A stretch of DNA of 64,000 bases from JACVRW01 sp963811055 (GTDB taxonomy: Bacteria; Actinomycetota; Thermoleophilia; Solirubrobacterales; Thermoleophilaceae). The notes under the pieces are model-generated. The model was given only the letters and a program-made list of their open reading frames with translations. It ran no database searches and was not told the origin of the DNA. Of the stretch, positions 1 to 9,442 are shown in pieces (position 1 is the first letter of the stretch; each line of letters begins with the position of its first letter). The DNA lies in contig CAWEPQ010000010.1 in assembly GCA_963811055.1 (NCBI GenBank), positions 62,001 to 126,000 of the forward strand, written 5' to 3'. A program made the translations under genes and the position numbers.

Positions 1-834
1 GCTTCGACACGATCATGGACTTCGCCGAGCTGAACGAGTTCGTCGACCTTCCCCTCAAGAACTACTCGTCGGGCATGGCCGTGCGCCTGGGCTTCGCCGT
101 GGCCATCGAGGTGGATGCGGAGATCCTGCTGGTGGACAAGGTGCTGGCCGTGGGCGACGTGTCGTTCCAGCAGAAGTGCTTCGACGAGTTCGACTCCATG
201 CGCGCTCAGGGCCGGACCATCCTGTTCGTGACCCATGACATGGGCACGGTCGAGCGCTTCTGCGATCGCGCCATGCTCCTCGAGCGCGGCCGGGTGCACG
301 CGATGGGCGACCCGGAGGAGATCTCCCAGCGCTACAGCGAGGTGAACTTCGGAGTGACGCCGGGTGCGGGCGGCATGCTCGAGGGGGCGGAGGCGCGCGT
401 GCGGAGCGCGTGGTGCGAGGACGGCTCGGGCGAGCGGACACTGAGCTCCGCGCAGGGAGAGCGCTGCGCCGCGTGCTTCGAGATGGAGGTGCTGGAGCCG
501 CTCGACCAGGCGGCGTTCAGCGTGACGTTCCGCAACGAGGCCCGTCACACCGTCTTCGTCGCGACCAGCGGCGCCGACGCGATCCCCGGTCCGTTCGACG
601 CGGGTGAGCGCGTGACGGTGCGCTTGAGCTTCGAGAACTGGCTGGCACCGAACCGCTACACGCTACGCCCACGGTGTCGGAGTCCGGCCCGCCCCCCGGG
701 CGGTGGTGGCCACGAGCGGACCGCCGCGCGTGATCGACGAACGCGCCGACATGGCCGCCCTTCTGGTGGAGGGGCCGAGCTGGACCGGCGGCGTGACGGA
801 CCTGCCGAGCGAGTTGGAGATCAGCCGCGGATGA
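1..834 (+). CDS. wzt: Polysaccharide ABC transporter ATP-binding protein, Wzt-like (5' partial, frameshifted)
   Basis: ATPase half of an ABC exporter that moves finished lipid-linked polysaccharide across the inner membrane. Only the second half of the nucleotide-binding domain is in the window: the signature YSSGM, a Walker B strand ILLVD and the switch His in FVTHDM are visible. The residue after the Walker B Asp is Lys (codon AAG, 139-141) where the family has the catalytic Glu. A C-terminal domain of about 150 residues looks like the Wzt carbohydrate-binding sandwich. The frame is lost near 660 and again near 690; the restored frame ends in ELEISRG and stops at 832-834. The stop overlaps the ATG of the next gene (ATGA). 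Confidence 0.85.
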
Positions 835-1675
835 CCGGCAGCGAGCAGGCGGTCGTGGCCTCCTATCGCGGTCCGTCGGCCGTGGGCGACGACCTGCGCC
901 GCTTCGTGAGCCTCACGTGGATGCTCGCCGTCACGGACTTCAAGCTCCGCTTCTTCGGCTCGGTGCTCGGCTACTTCTGGACGCTCATGCGGCCGCTGCT
1001 GCTGTTCGGGATCCTCTACTTCGTCTTCACCGAGGTGGTGAAGCTCGGCGAGGACGTCAAGCACTACCCGGTCTACCTGCTCTCCTCGATCGTCCTGTTC
1101 ACGTTCTTCTCGGAGACCACAAGCCGCGGGGTCACCGCGCTCGTGGAGCGCGAGAACCTGCTCCGCAAGGTGCGCTTCCCCGGCTCGTGATCCCGCTGTC
1201 GGTGGCCCTCCACTCCCTTTTCAACCTCGGCCTCAACCTGATCGTGGTGTTCACGTTCGTGCTCGCCTCGGGAATGGAGCCCATGCTCAGCTGGCTCGAG
1301 CTGATCCCGCTGGTGGCGCTCCTCGTGCTCTTCGCCACCGGCGTGGCCACAGGGCTGTCGGCGCTCTATGTCCGCTACCGCGACATGCAGCCGATCTGGG
1401 AGGTGGCGCTGCAGATCCTCTTCTACGCGTCGCCGATCATCTACGTCGCGACGTTCCTGCCGAACAACATCGAGCGGGAGGCGATGGCCAACCCACTCTC
1501 CGCCATCTTCACCCAGGTGCGGCACGCTGTGATCGACCCCGACGCACCCACCGCGGCCACCGTGATCGGCGGCACGTGGCGGTTGATCCTCCCACTGGGC
1601 GTGATCGCGCTGACGTTCGTGGTCGGGCTCTGGATCTTCACGCGCGAAGCCCCGCGGATCGCGGAGGACCTGTGA
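831..1675 (+). CDS. wzm: Polysaccharide ABC transporter permease, Wzm-like (frameshifted)
   Basis: Membrane half of the ABC exporter, an ABC-2 type permease with about six predicted membrane segments. The N-terminus MTGSEQAVV leads to the typical LAVTDFKLRFFGSVLGYFW stretch before the first helix. The frame breaks at a run of four C (1178-1181): adding one C joins VRFP to RLVIPLSVALHSLFNLGLNL and restores a normal 280-residue permease ending IAEDL. It starts inside the Wzt stop codon and its own TGA overlaps the GTG of the next gene, so the three are one transcription unit. The break is probably a sequence error. Confidence 0.85.
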
Positions 1676-1956
1676 GCGAGCAGGATCCGCTGCGCGCGCG
1701 CCTCGACGGGCTCGAGCGCGAGCACGCCGATCAGATCGCCCGGGCCCACGACGCGCTAGCGGCCGCGCAGGAGCGCAGCTACTGGCTCGACCGCTGGAAC
1801 CTCGACCTCAACGCCCTCATGGAGCGGCCCGGGGCCGGCCGCTTCCGCGCCGCCCTGCGCGGCGCCCGTGAGGTGGCCCGCCTGGCCAAGCGGGCACGGG
1901 TGCAGGTGGCCGGGGCTCCCGCCCGTATGCGCGCGGCCCGCGACGAGCCCGACTGA
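1672..1956 (+). CDS. Small coiled-coil protein with WLDRWNLDLNALM motif
   Basis: A 94-residue cytoplasmic protein of unknown function. Residues 5-40 form an Ala/Arg/Glu-rich coiled coil. Next comes SYWLDRWNLDLNALM, then a basic amphipathic helix (FRAALRGAREVARLAKRAR). The GTG start overlaps the Wzm stop, and the TGA overlaps the ATG of the GT2-GT4 fusion gene, so it is translationally coupled to both the exporter and the glycosyltransferase. The same coiled coil plus motif forms the N-terminus of the methyltransferase at 26794, and a more distant version (30224) precedes the second GT2-GT4 fusion. A scaffold or membrane tether for the glycosyltransferase is my inference. Confidence 0.7.
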   Translation: MSEQDPLRARLDGLEREHADQIARAHDALAAAQERSYWLDRWNLDLNALMERPGAGRFRAALRGAREVARLAKRARVQVAGAPARMRAARDEPD

Positions 1957-4046
1957 TGGCCACCGTCTCCGTGGTCATCCCCGTGAAGGACGGAGCCGAG
2001 ACGCTCGGGCCCCTGCTCGAGGCGCTCCGGGCCGAGCGCCCCGACGAGGTGCTCGTGATCGATTCCGGGTCGCGCGACGGCTCGCTGGAGCTGGCGCGCG
2101 CCGCCGGCGCCGAGGTGCTCTCGATCGCGCCCGAGGATTTCGGCCACGGCCGCACGCGCAATCTCGGAGCCGAGCACACCTCGGGCGAGCTGATCTGCTT
2201 CCTGACCCAGGACGCCGTGCCGCTTCCCGGCTGGCTCGACGCGTACCGCCGCGCCTTCACCGTGGGCGAGCGGGTGGGGGCCGCGTACGGGCCGCACCTC
2301 CCGCTCGAGGAGACGAGCCCGATGATCGCCCGTGAGCTGGCCGAGTTCTTCGCGTCGTTCGCCCCCAACGGGCACCCGGTGGTCCAGGGCCCGGGCGACG
2401 CCGTGTTCCTCTCGAACGTGAACGCCTGCTATCGCCGCGACTGCTGGCAGGAGATCCGCTTCCCGGATGTGCCCTACGCGGAGGATCAGGCGTTCGCCCG
2501 CGCGATGCTCGCCGCGGGCTGGACCAAGGTGTACGAGCCGGGGGCGGCCGTGCTGCACGCCCACGACTACGGCCCGGTGGAGTTCATGCGCCGCTACTTC
2601 GACGAGTACCGGGGCCTGCGGGAGACGCTCGACCACGTGGAGCCGCTCACTCCGCGGAGCGTGCTCGGCGTGACCAGGCGCCAGGTTGCGGCCGACCGGC
2701 GCTGGATGCGCGAGCGCTCGTGGCCGCCCGCCAAGCGCGCGCGGTGGACCGCCCGCTCGGCCCTCCACCACTCGAGCCGCCAGCTGTTCGCCGGCCTGGG
2801 CTCGCGCGCCGACCGGCTGCCTGCCCGTGTGCGCCGCGCGATCTCGCTGGAGGGGCGCGGCGGCGCCGACGAGGGACCCCAGACGGTGGCGCCACGGCTG
2901 GCAGCGCCGATCTGGGAGGAGGTGGCGCGTCTGTCGAAGGAGGGGCCGGCCCCCCTCGAGTCACCCGTGCCGGGCATGGCGAGCCGCGAGCGGCTGCACG
3001 TGGCCGTGGTCATCCCGCCGTTCGGACGCGGCAGCGGCGGGCACAGCTCGATCTTCCAGATCGTGCACTGGCTCGAGCGGATGGGGCACACCTGCACGCT
3101 CTGGATGTTCGACCCGCTCGGGCGCCACGCCACGGAGCGGGCGTCCGTGCTGCGGCACCGGATCGTCACCGAGTTCGTTCCGATCCGGGCGCCGGTGTTC
3201 AAGGGCTTCGCCGAATGGCACGGGGCGGACGTGGTTGTGGCCACCGGCTGGGAGACCGTCTACCCCACCCTGCTGCTCGGCGGCTGCCGCGCCCGCGCCT
3301 ATCTCGTGCACGACCACGAGCCCGAGTTCTTCGGCACCTCCGTCGAGCGGCTCTGGGCGGAGCGCACCTATCACGAGGACCTCTATCCGATCTCGAGCAG
3401 CGTCTGGCTGCAGCAGCTGATGCGCGACCGCTACGGCCACGACGGCTCGGCGTTCCGCTTCGGCGTGGACCACGAGGTGTACCGGCCTCGCGACGTGACA
3501 CGGCGGCGCGACACGGTCCTGTTCTACGGGCGCGACGTGACGCCGCGCCGCGCCGTGCCGCTCGGCCTGCTGGCGCTGCACGAGCTTCGGCGCCGCCGGC
3601 CCGACGTGCGCATCGTGATCTTCGGCAGCGAGCGGCCGCTCGACACGAGCTTCGCGCACGAGTTCCTCGGCATCGCGAGCCCGGAGGCGCTCGCCCGCGT
3701 GTACTCCGAGGCCACCGTGGGCCTGTGCCTCTCTATGACCAACTACTCGCTGATCCCCCAGGAGATGATGGCCTGCGGCCTCCCGTGCGTGGACCTGGCC
3801 GGCGGCAGCCCCGAGGCGGAGTTCGGCACGAATGGGCCCGTGGAGCTCGCGGAGGCGGGCCCCGATGCGCTCGCCGACGCGGTCGAGCGGCTGCTCACGA
3901 CCGAAGACCTCTGGCGCCAGCGCTCGGAGGCCGGCCTGGCGTTCGTGCGCGACGCCGACTGGGAGCACGCTGGCCGCCAGGTGGAGCAGGGACTGCGCGG
4001 CGCCCTCGCCAGGCGCGAGGCAGCGCTGCTCGCCGGTCAGCCGTAG
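1956..4046 (+). CDS. Two-domain glycosyltransferase, GT2 (rhamnosyltransferase-like) fused to WsaF-like GT4
   Basis: A 696-residue cytoplasmic enzyme with two catalytic units. Residues 1-290 are a GT2 domain: VSVVIPVKDG start, LVIDSGSRDGS, HGRTRNLG and FLTQDA, the pattern of rhamnosyltransferases. Residues 340-690 are a GT-B domain of the WsaF type: VVIPPFGRGSGGH, the HDHEPEFF loop, and a SLTNYSLIPQEMMACGLP-like donor region. Such double enzymes add two sugars of a repeat. The start ATG overlaps the stop of the coiled-coil gene. The 3' end overlaps the convergent DUF2142 gene by 10 nt. A close relative lies at 30517-32676. Donor and acceptor sugars cannot be read from sequence. Confidence 0.85.
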   Translation: MATVSVVIPVKDGAETLGPLLEALRAERPDEVLVIDSGSRDGSLELARAAGAEVLSIAPEDFGHGRTRNLGAEHTSGELICFLTQDAVPLPGWLDAYRRAFTVGERVGAAYGPHLPLEETSPMIARELAEFFASFAPNGHPVVQGPGDAVFLSNVNACYRRDCWQEIRFPDVPYAEDQAFARAMLAAGWTKVYEPGAAVLHAHDYGPVEFMRRYFDEYRGLRETLDHVEPLTPRSVLGVTRRQVAADRRWMRERSWPPAKRARWTARSALHHSSRQLFAGLGSRADRLPARVRRAISLEGRGGADEGPQTVAPRLAAPIWEEVARLSKEGPAPLESPVPGMASRERLHVAVVIPPFGRGSGGHSSIFQIVHWLERMGHTCTLWMFDPLGRHATERASVLRHRIVTEFVPIRAPVFKGFAEWHGADVVVATGWETVYPTLLLGGCRARAYLVHDHEPEFFGTSVERLWAERTYHEDLYPISSSVWLQQLMRDRYGHDGSAFRFGVDHEVYRPRDVTRRRDTVLFYGRDVTPRRAVPLGLLALHELRRRRPDVRIVIFGSERPLDTSFAHEFLGIASPEALARVYSEATVGLCLSMTNYSLIPQEMMACGLPCVDLAGGSPEAEFGTNGPVELAEAGPDALADAVERLLTTEDLWRQRSEAGLAFVRDADWEHAGRQVEQGLRGALARREAALLAGQP

Positions 4047-5509
4047 AAGCGGGAGATCACGAGCAGCTGGGCGAACAGCCCGTGCATCGCCGCCAGCGCC
4101 ACCAGCAGCGCGCCGACGGACCTGCCGAAGCGGCGGCCCGCACCGATCGCCGCGCCGGCCACGACAGCGGCGTAGAGCGGCAGGAACGGCAGGAGGTAGC
4201 GCGCCTGCTCGAACTCGAAGCCGGTGCTCTGGCGGTAGCGAACCCCGAGCACGCCGATCGAAACGAGGATGCCGAACACGAGCGCGGCGTACGTGAGGAT
4301 CTCCGCCAGCCGGCCGCGCAGCGCGGCCCTGCGACGGAACAGAGCGGTCCCGGCGAGGAGCACGATCGGAATGGTCACCAGCAGCGACACCCGGTAGACC
4401 CAGAGGTCGAACGTGGTGTCGAGCCAGCCGAACTCGCCGATGAACCCGCGGTACCACGTCTCCCACCCGGGGAAGTGGAAGAACTCGGCGTCCATACCCG
4501 GGAGTCGCGGCAGGTAGAGCTGCCAGGTGTAGTTCAGCTGGTCGACGAGCGTGATCGCGTCGGACGCGTGCGAGCCCGTGCCCGCGGCCGTGCGCGCGGC
4601 GATGCCCACCCCTCCGCCCCATGCGGTGCGATCCCAGACCAGCTCGTTGAGCGCCACGTAGACCAGCGCCACGGCGCCCGGGATGGCGCACGCCGCCGCC
4701 GCGCCGAGCCCGGCGGGGCGCAGGGATGCACCGCGGCGCCCGCGCCACACGAGGAGCGCTACGCCCAGGAGCACCCCGGGCAGCAGCGCGATGAAGTTGA
4801 GCTTGGCGAGCAGGCCCACGGCCAGCGCGGCTCCGATCACGGCGCCGCGCCCCGGGGTGAGTCCGTGCCGGAAGGCGCGCGCGAGCGCCCAGAACAGGGC
4901 GGCCGAGGCCGCGAAGAAGAGGGTGTCTGGAGTGATGCCGCTGCCGGTGAAACCGAACAGCGGCTGGAACGCGACCGCGAGCGCCCCCACCGTGGCCGCC
5001 CAGGGCTCGCTGGGCACCAGCTCGCGCAGGAACAGATAGACGAACATCACCGTGGCCGCGCAGAGCAGGGCGGACATCAGGCGCATCAGCCAGACGCGCT
5101 CGAGCAGGCCGCGCCACGGGGAGGCGAGGTATCCGATCGTCTCGTACGCGTAGAAGAGCGGCGGCTGGCTCGAGCTCTCCGCGGTGCCGCCGCCGCTCAC
5201 CCGGCTGCGGTCGGCCCCGTTGGCGATCTGGATCCCGCGCTGCTGGGCCTCCGTGTACACGGGACGGTCGCGCGCGCTTCCCACCACCTGGTTGAACCGC
5301 AGCGCGTCCAGCACTCCCGCCTCCTGGGCGGAGAAGACGCTGGCGCCCGGCTTGTTCGGGATGCGCCCCGTCTCGGCGAGCTGCTGGAGGTAGGCCACGT
5401 GCACCGTCTCGTCCGGCACGTGGAAGGGGGGCGTGACGAGCGACCACACGAGCGCGTTGGCGAACGCGATCAACGCGCACCAGCGGGCCGCCGCCGGGAT
5501 CCTCCTCAC
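4037..5509 (-). CDS. DUF2142 family polytopic membrane protein
   Basis: A 490-residue membrane protein with about ten helices, of the DUF2142 family found in polysaccharide loci and thought to be glycosyltransferase-like. The signature is the first extracytoplasmic loop after helix 1, PPFHVPDETVHVAYLQQLAETG, followed by a long loop containing SSQPPLFYA. The start is taken as GTG at 5509 because it overlaps the TGA of the upstream gene (GTGA), the local coupling pattern; longer upstream frames are not credible. A second DUF2142 protein lies at 49988-51559. Confidence 0.8.
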   Translation of the reverse strand: MRRIPAAARWCALIAFANALVWSLVTPPFHVPDETVHVAYLQQLAETGRIPNKPGASVFSAQEAGVLDALRFNQVVGSARDRPVYTEAQQRGIQIANGADRSRVSGGGTAESSSQPPLFYAYETIGYLASPWRGLLERVWLMRLMSALLCAATVMFVYLFLRELVPSEPWAATVGALAVAFQPLFGFTGSGITPDTLFFAASAALFWALARAFRHGLTPGRGAVIGAALAVGLLAKLNFIALLPGVLLGVALLVWRGRRGASLRPAGLGAAAACAIPGAVALVYVALNELVWDRTAWGGGVGIAARTAAGTGSHASDAITLVDQLNYTWQLYLPRLPGMDAEFFHFPGWETWYRGFIGEFGWLDTTFDLWVYRVSLLVTIPIVLLAGTALFRRRAALRGRLAEILTYAALVFGILVSIGVLGVRYRQSTGFEFEQARYLLPFLPLYAAVVAGAAIGAGRRFGRSVGALLVALAAMHGLFAQLLVISRFYG

Positions 5510-6108
5510 GCGCGCAGCTCCCGCAGGAGCAGCCGGCCGGCCAAGAGCCAGGCCAGCAGGAGCACGAGCGCCGCGATCGGGAGCAGCCACGCCCCGAACG
5601 CGTTGGCCTTGCCGTAGCCGAAGCGCCGCGCCACGGTGGGAAGCCGGTCGAGCCAGGTCTCGCTCCCGGGCCGCAGCCACTCGAGCCGCACGAGGCCGTG
5701 GGACCCGAACAGGATGGTCTGCCCGCTGCCCTCTATCCGTACGCAGACCCGGGCCGTGCGCGCCACCCTGTTGACCGGCCTGAGCGGCACCACCACGTGG
5801 CCCTGGCTACCGCCGCCGGGGAGGCTCCCGGCGAGGACCCGGCGGCCCTCGCTCGTCGCGGTGACCACAACCCTCGGCGTGGGCCGGCCACTGGTGCCCA
5901 GCAGGATCCGGACCCGGTCCGTGTCCGCCGGCAGCGGGGTGTCGCGCTGGCAGAGCACGCCGTCGCCGTTGATGTCCTTGACGGGCCCGACCTCCAGCAC
6001 GTAGTTGCTCCCCGACTGGCGCGGCTTCGAGTCCGTGAGGACGATGCCGAGCGCCGCGAGCAGCAGCAGCGAGCCCGCCGCAACCGCGGCGACGACCCCG
6101 AGCCGCAT
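5506..6108 (-). CDS. Hypothetical bitopic envelope protein
   Basis: A 200-residue protein with one hydrophobic segment near the N-terminus (residues 4-26) and one near the C-terminus (about 173-195), enclosing a beta-rich extracytoplasmic domain with two Cys (in VLCQRD and VCVRIEG). I do not recognise the domain. It sits between a GT2 transferase (2 nt upstream) and a DUF2142 protein (4 nt overlap), so it probably belongs to the same polysaccharide operon, perhaps as a partner of the DUF2142 protein. Confidence 0.6.
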   Translation of the reverse strand: MRLGVVAAVAAGSLLLLAALGIVLTDSKPRQSGSNYVLEVGPVKDINGDGVLCQRDTPLPADTDRVRILLGTSGRPTPRVVVTATSEGRRVLAGSLPGGGSQGHVVVPLRPVNRVARTARVCVRIEGSGQTILFGSHGLVRLEWLRPGSETWLDRLPTVARRFGYGKANAFGAWLLPIAALVLLLAWLLAGRLLLRELRA

Positions 6109-6110
6109 TC

Positions 6111-7292
6111 CTAGTCGCGGCGGCGCAGGCCGAGGATCGAGAGGAGGAAGGACGAGAAGAAGATCTGGACGCCGACGATGAACAGCGTGGCCGAGAGCAG
6201 GGCCAGCCGCTCCTCGGACAGGGCGCCGAAGCCGCGGTCCACCCAGATGCCCACGATCACGGCCGCGATCCCCAGCCCGCCCACGATCAGAGCGCCGCCC
6301 AGGATGAGCCCGTGCTCCAGCCGGTAGCGGGCGCGCATTCGGTCGAACCAGGGGTCACGCTCGGCCATGAAGTAGGTGCCGTAGGCATGCGCGCACAGAC
6401 CGAGTCCCACCACCTGGGTGCCCACGATCATCAGGAGCGCGCCGGCCACCATCGTGTGCAGGTCCCACGCGCGGCCGAACACGCTCAGCTGGAGAAGGAC
6501 CGTGAGCGAGATCAGCGTGCCGAACAGCGCCATCAGCGCGCCCGGGATCACGAAGAGGTGGGTGGGGCTGTGCACCAGGAGAAAGCGCAGGTGGCGCCAT
6601 CCGTCGCGGAAGCTCGACAGCTTCGACACGCCGGCGCGCGGGCGGTACTCGATGGGGAACTGCCTGATCTCGAGGTTCTCCTTGGAGGCCCTGATCACCA
6701 TCTCCGAGGCGAACTCCATACCGGTGGAGCGCAGGTCCAGCCGGGTGAGCACGTCGCGGCGGATCCCGCGCATGCCGCAGTGGGCGTCCTTGACCCCGGT
6801 CCGGTAGAAGAGGTTGAGCACACGGGTGAGCACGGGGTTGCCCACGTAGCGGTGAAGCCACGGCATCGCCCCGGGGTGGATGTTGTCCATCCGGTCGCCC
6901 ACCACGAAGTCGGCACCCTCCTCGAGCTCGCGCACGAACCGGGGGATCTCCTTGAAGTCGTAGGTGAGGTCGGCGTCCACCATCACGATGTAGCGGCCAC
7001 GTGCGGCCGCGAAGCCCGCCAAATAGGCGCTGCCGTAACCGCGCTGGCTCTCGTCCACCACGATGGCGCCCGCCCGCCTGGCCAGCTCGCCGCTGCCGTC
7101 GTCGGAGCCGTTGTCGGCCACGATCACCTCGCCGCGGATGGCACCGGCGTCGAGACCGGCGCGCGCCAGCGCCACGCACGCCTCGATGTTCCCCGCCTCG
7201 TTGAGGCAGGGGATCACGACCGACACGAGCGGCTCTTGCTCGGAGGCCTCCGCGGAGGTGCTCGGAAGCTGGGTCGCCTGGCTGGGGCTCAT
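6111..7292 (-). CDS. GT2 family glycosyltransferase, polyprenyl-phosphate mannosyl/glucosyltransferase-like
   Basis: A 393-residue GT2 enzyme resembling dolichyl-phosphate mannose synthases: VSVVIPCLNEAGNI, VADNGSDDGS, the RGYGSAYLAGF loop and the metal-binding VDADLTYDF. Conserved GMRGIRRD and MEFASEM(V/I) follow, and four C-terminal membrane segments (about 245-390) anchor it. The family transfers a sugar from a nucleotide donor to polyprenyl phosphate, making a donor for extracytoplasmic transferases. First gene of a three-gene minus-strand unit with the 200-residue envelope protein and the DUF2142 protein. Confidence 0.8.
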   Translation of the reverse strand: MSPSQATQLPSTSAEASEQEPLVSVVIPCLNEAGNIEACVALARAGLDAGAIRGEVIVADNGSDDGSGELARRAGAIVVDESQRGYGSAYLAGFAAARGRYIVMVDADLTYDFKEIPRFVRELEEGADFVVGDRMDNIHPGAMPWLHRYVGNPVLTRVLNLFYRTGVKDAHCGMRGIRRDVLTRLDLRSTGMEFASEMVIRASKENLEIRQFPIEYRPRAGVSKLSSFRDGWRHLRFLLVHSPTHLFVIPGALMALFGTLISLTVLLQLSVFGRAWDLHTMVAGALLMIVGTQVVGLGLCAHAYGTYFMAERDPWFDRMRARYRLEHGLILGGALIVGGLGIAAVIVGIWVDRGFGALSEERLALLSATLFIVGVQIFFSSFLLSILGLRRRD

Positions 7293-7413
7293 TGGCGGGG
7301 GCGGCCTTCCAAGGAGGCGGCCGCGTTACCTGGAAACACGCACCCGAACCGGAAAGCTCGCTCGGCGGGCCATCGTAGCGAACACCCAGGAGGGCTAACC
7401 GGGGTTTTCCGCG
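7293..7413. other. Intergenic region between two minus-strand genes
   Basis: 121 bp between the end of the FkbM-type gene and the start of the GT2 gene, so it should carry the promoter of the 7292 gene. I see no clear TANNNT box at short distance from the start, no strong Shine-Dalgarno and no convincing hairpin. Confidence 0.3.
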
Positions 7414-8178
7414 CTACATGGCGCGATTCATGAGCACCAGCGTGTCGTTGCGAAACGACGTGGAGAACCCGTCGAGCACCGGGCCGGGCCGTTCCGAGGT
7501 CTCCAGGTAGACCGCGCGGACACGGCCCAGGAGCTCCGGCCGGACCGCGGCCAGGAGCTCCAGCTCGGTGCCCTCGGTGTCGATCTTGAGCACGTCGATC
7601 CGCTCGTGCTTGGCGAGGGCGTCGTGGAGCACCTCGTTGATGCCCACCGAGCTCAGCTCGATCGTGCGGCCGGTGGCCACGCCGATCCCGCCGTAACGGC
7701 CCGTGTCCTCCACGCCGAAGCTCACGGGGCCGGCGGCGGCTGCCACCGCTGCCTCGAACAGGGTGTAGCGCTCCTCGTGCCCCGCCAGGTTGAGCCTCAG
7801 TCGCTCGACGTTGCGCGGCACCGGCTCGTAGAGCAGGCACTCGCACCCGGGATTGCGGGTGAGGAAGTAGAGCGCGCTCAGGCCGATGTTCGATCCCACG
7901 TCCAGCACCGTCCGCACGCCGGGCTCGGACTCGTAGTCCTCACGGCAGAAGATCTCGTTCACGGTGAACATGTCGTGGCTGCTGTAGAGCGTGGGCGCCA
8001 CCACTCCCGCCGGCGTGCGCACCGGGCAGCGGTACGGATACTCGCCCCGGCCGAGGAAGTAGCGCCGCACCGCCTGCCCGAGCTGCGGGTACACGCGCGC
8101 CATCCGCCAGAGCGCGCGGTAGTTGCGGACACGGGAGTTCTCCCTCGCGACCATGGAGCGGCTGCGGCCTCCGAGCAT
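7414..8178 (-). CDS. FkbM family SAM-dependent methyltransferase
   Basis: A 254-residue methyltransferase of the FkbM type, which O-methylates sugars in many surface-glycan loci. The SAM-binding motif is VLDVGSNIGLSALYF, followed by the acidic loop LLYEPVPRN and the FkbM hallmark DVLKIDTEGTELELL near the C-terminus. It stands alone on the minus strand, divergent from the glycosyltransferase gene at 8271. A TAGCCT box lies 10 nt before the ATG (8189-8194). The acceptor is unknown. Confidence 0.8.
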   Translation of the reverse strand: MLGGRSRSMVARENSRVRNYRALWRMARVYPQLGQAVRRYFLGRGEYPYRCPVRTPAGVVAPTLYSSHDMFTVNEIFCREDYESEPGVRTVLDVGSNIGLSALYFLTRNPGCECLLYEPVPRNVERLRLNLAGHEERYTLFEAAVAAAAGPVSFGVEDTGRYGGIGVATGRTIELSSVGINEVLHDALAKHERIDVLKIDTEGTELELLAAVRPELLGRVRAVYLETSERPGPVLDGFSTSFRNDTLVLMNRAM

Positions 8179-8188
8179 CGGTGCGCTG

Positions 8189-8194
8189 AGGCTA
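8189..8194 (-). promoter_or_regulatory. Putative -10 box TAGCCT for the FkbM methyltransferase gene
   Basis: TAGCCT on the minus strand, 10 nt before the ATG at 8178, fits the TANNNT pattern seen before many starts in this window and would give a leaderless or nearly leaderless mRNA. Confidence 0.35.
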
Positions 8195-8270
8195 CCGGCG
8201 CCGGTGACTGGTTCAGCGGAAGCACCCGGCTCGGCCGGGTGCGCACCGATTTGTTATTCCTCCGGCGGCC

Positions 8271-9442
8271 ATGCGGATCTGCCTTGTCTACGACTGCCTG
8301 TTCCCGTACACGATCGGCGGAGCCGAGCGTTGGTACCGGGAGCTCGGGCAACGCCTGGCGCGAGACGGCCATTCGGTCACCTACCTCACGCTCCGCCAGT
8401 GGGAGCGCTCCGAGCAGCCCGACCTCCCCGGCGTGCGCGTGGTCGCCGTGGGGCCGCGGCTCGACCTGTACCGCGACGGGCGCCGGCGGATCGCGCCGCC
8501 GCTCGTGTTCGGGGCCGGGGTACTGGCGCACCTGCTGCGCCACGGCAGGGACTACGACGTGGTGCACACGGCCTCGTTCCCCTACTTCTCGCTGCTGGCG
8601 GCCGCGGCGGTGAGGCGGCTCGGCGGGTTCCGGCTGGTAGTGGACTGGCACGAGGTGTGGTCGCGCGACTATTGGCGCGAGTACCTCGGGCGAGCCGGCA
8701 CGCTTGGCTACGCGGTCCAGCTGCTCTGCGCACGCGTGCCCCAGCGCGCGTTCTGCTTCTCGCGCCTGCACGCCGAGCGGTTGCGCGGCGAGGGCCTGCG
8801 CAGCGAGCCGCAGCTCCTGCTCGGCGAGTACGCCGGCCCGCTCGAGCGGCCGCGTCCCGAGCCGGCCGAGCCGGCGCTGGTGTTCGCCGGGCGCCACATC
8901 CCGGAGAAGCGCGTGCCCGCGCTGGTGGAGGCGATGCCGGCGCTGCGCGAGCGCGCGCCGGACCTGCGCTCGACGTGTTCGGCGACGGGCCCGACCGGCC
9001 CGAGGTCGAGCGCCGCGTGGCCGCGCTGGGCCTCCAGGACGTGGTGAGCGTGCACGGGTTCGTGGACTCGGACCAGGTGGAGCAGGCCCTGCGCCTCGCG
9101 CTCTGCATGGTGCTGCCGTCGCAGCGCGAGGGCTACGGGATGGTGGTGGTGGAGGCGGCCGCCGCCGGCACGCCGAGCGTGGTGGTGGCCGGCCCGGACA
9201 ACGCTGCCGTGGAGCTGATCGAGGACGGCGAGAACGGCTTCGTGGCGCGCTCGACCGCTCCGGGCGACCTGGCTGAGGCGATCATGAAGGTGCGTGAGGC
9301 GGGCCCGGCGCTGCGCGAGCGGACCGCCGGCTGGTTCGATCGCAACGCGCAGTCGCTCTCGCTCGAGTCCTCGCTCGAGACCGTGCTGGCCGCCTACCGG
9401 TCGAGCAGCTCGGCGAAGACCGCGCCCATCTCAGCCAGGTAG
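8271..9442 (+). CDS. GT4 family glycosyltransferase (one frameshift)
   Basis: A GT-B retaining glycosyltransferase of about 390 residues. The N-terminal acceptor half begins MRICLVYDCLFPYTIGGAERW and carries DWHEVWSRDYW. The C-terminal donor half has VFAGRHIPEKR, FGDGPDRPEVERR and the E-x7-E donor motif in SQREGYGMVVVEAAAAGTP. The frame breaks near 8969: one extra C between CTGCGC and TCGACG joins APDLR to LDVFGDGPD. The last 16 codons overlap the convergent gene at 9394. Probably adds one sugar of the surface glycan. Confidence 0.8.

Noticed and set aside
2961..5480. An 839-codon minus-strand open frame
   Set aside because: Shadow of the GT2-GT4 gene and of DUF2142 in another frame; no recognisable domain.
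2720..5617. A 965-codon open frame over the GT2-GT4 and DUF2142 genes
   Set aside because: It is a GC-driven shadow frame with Arg/Pro/Ala-rich low-complexity translation and no motif; the real genes on both strands carry clear family signatures.
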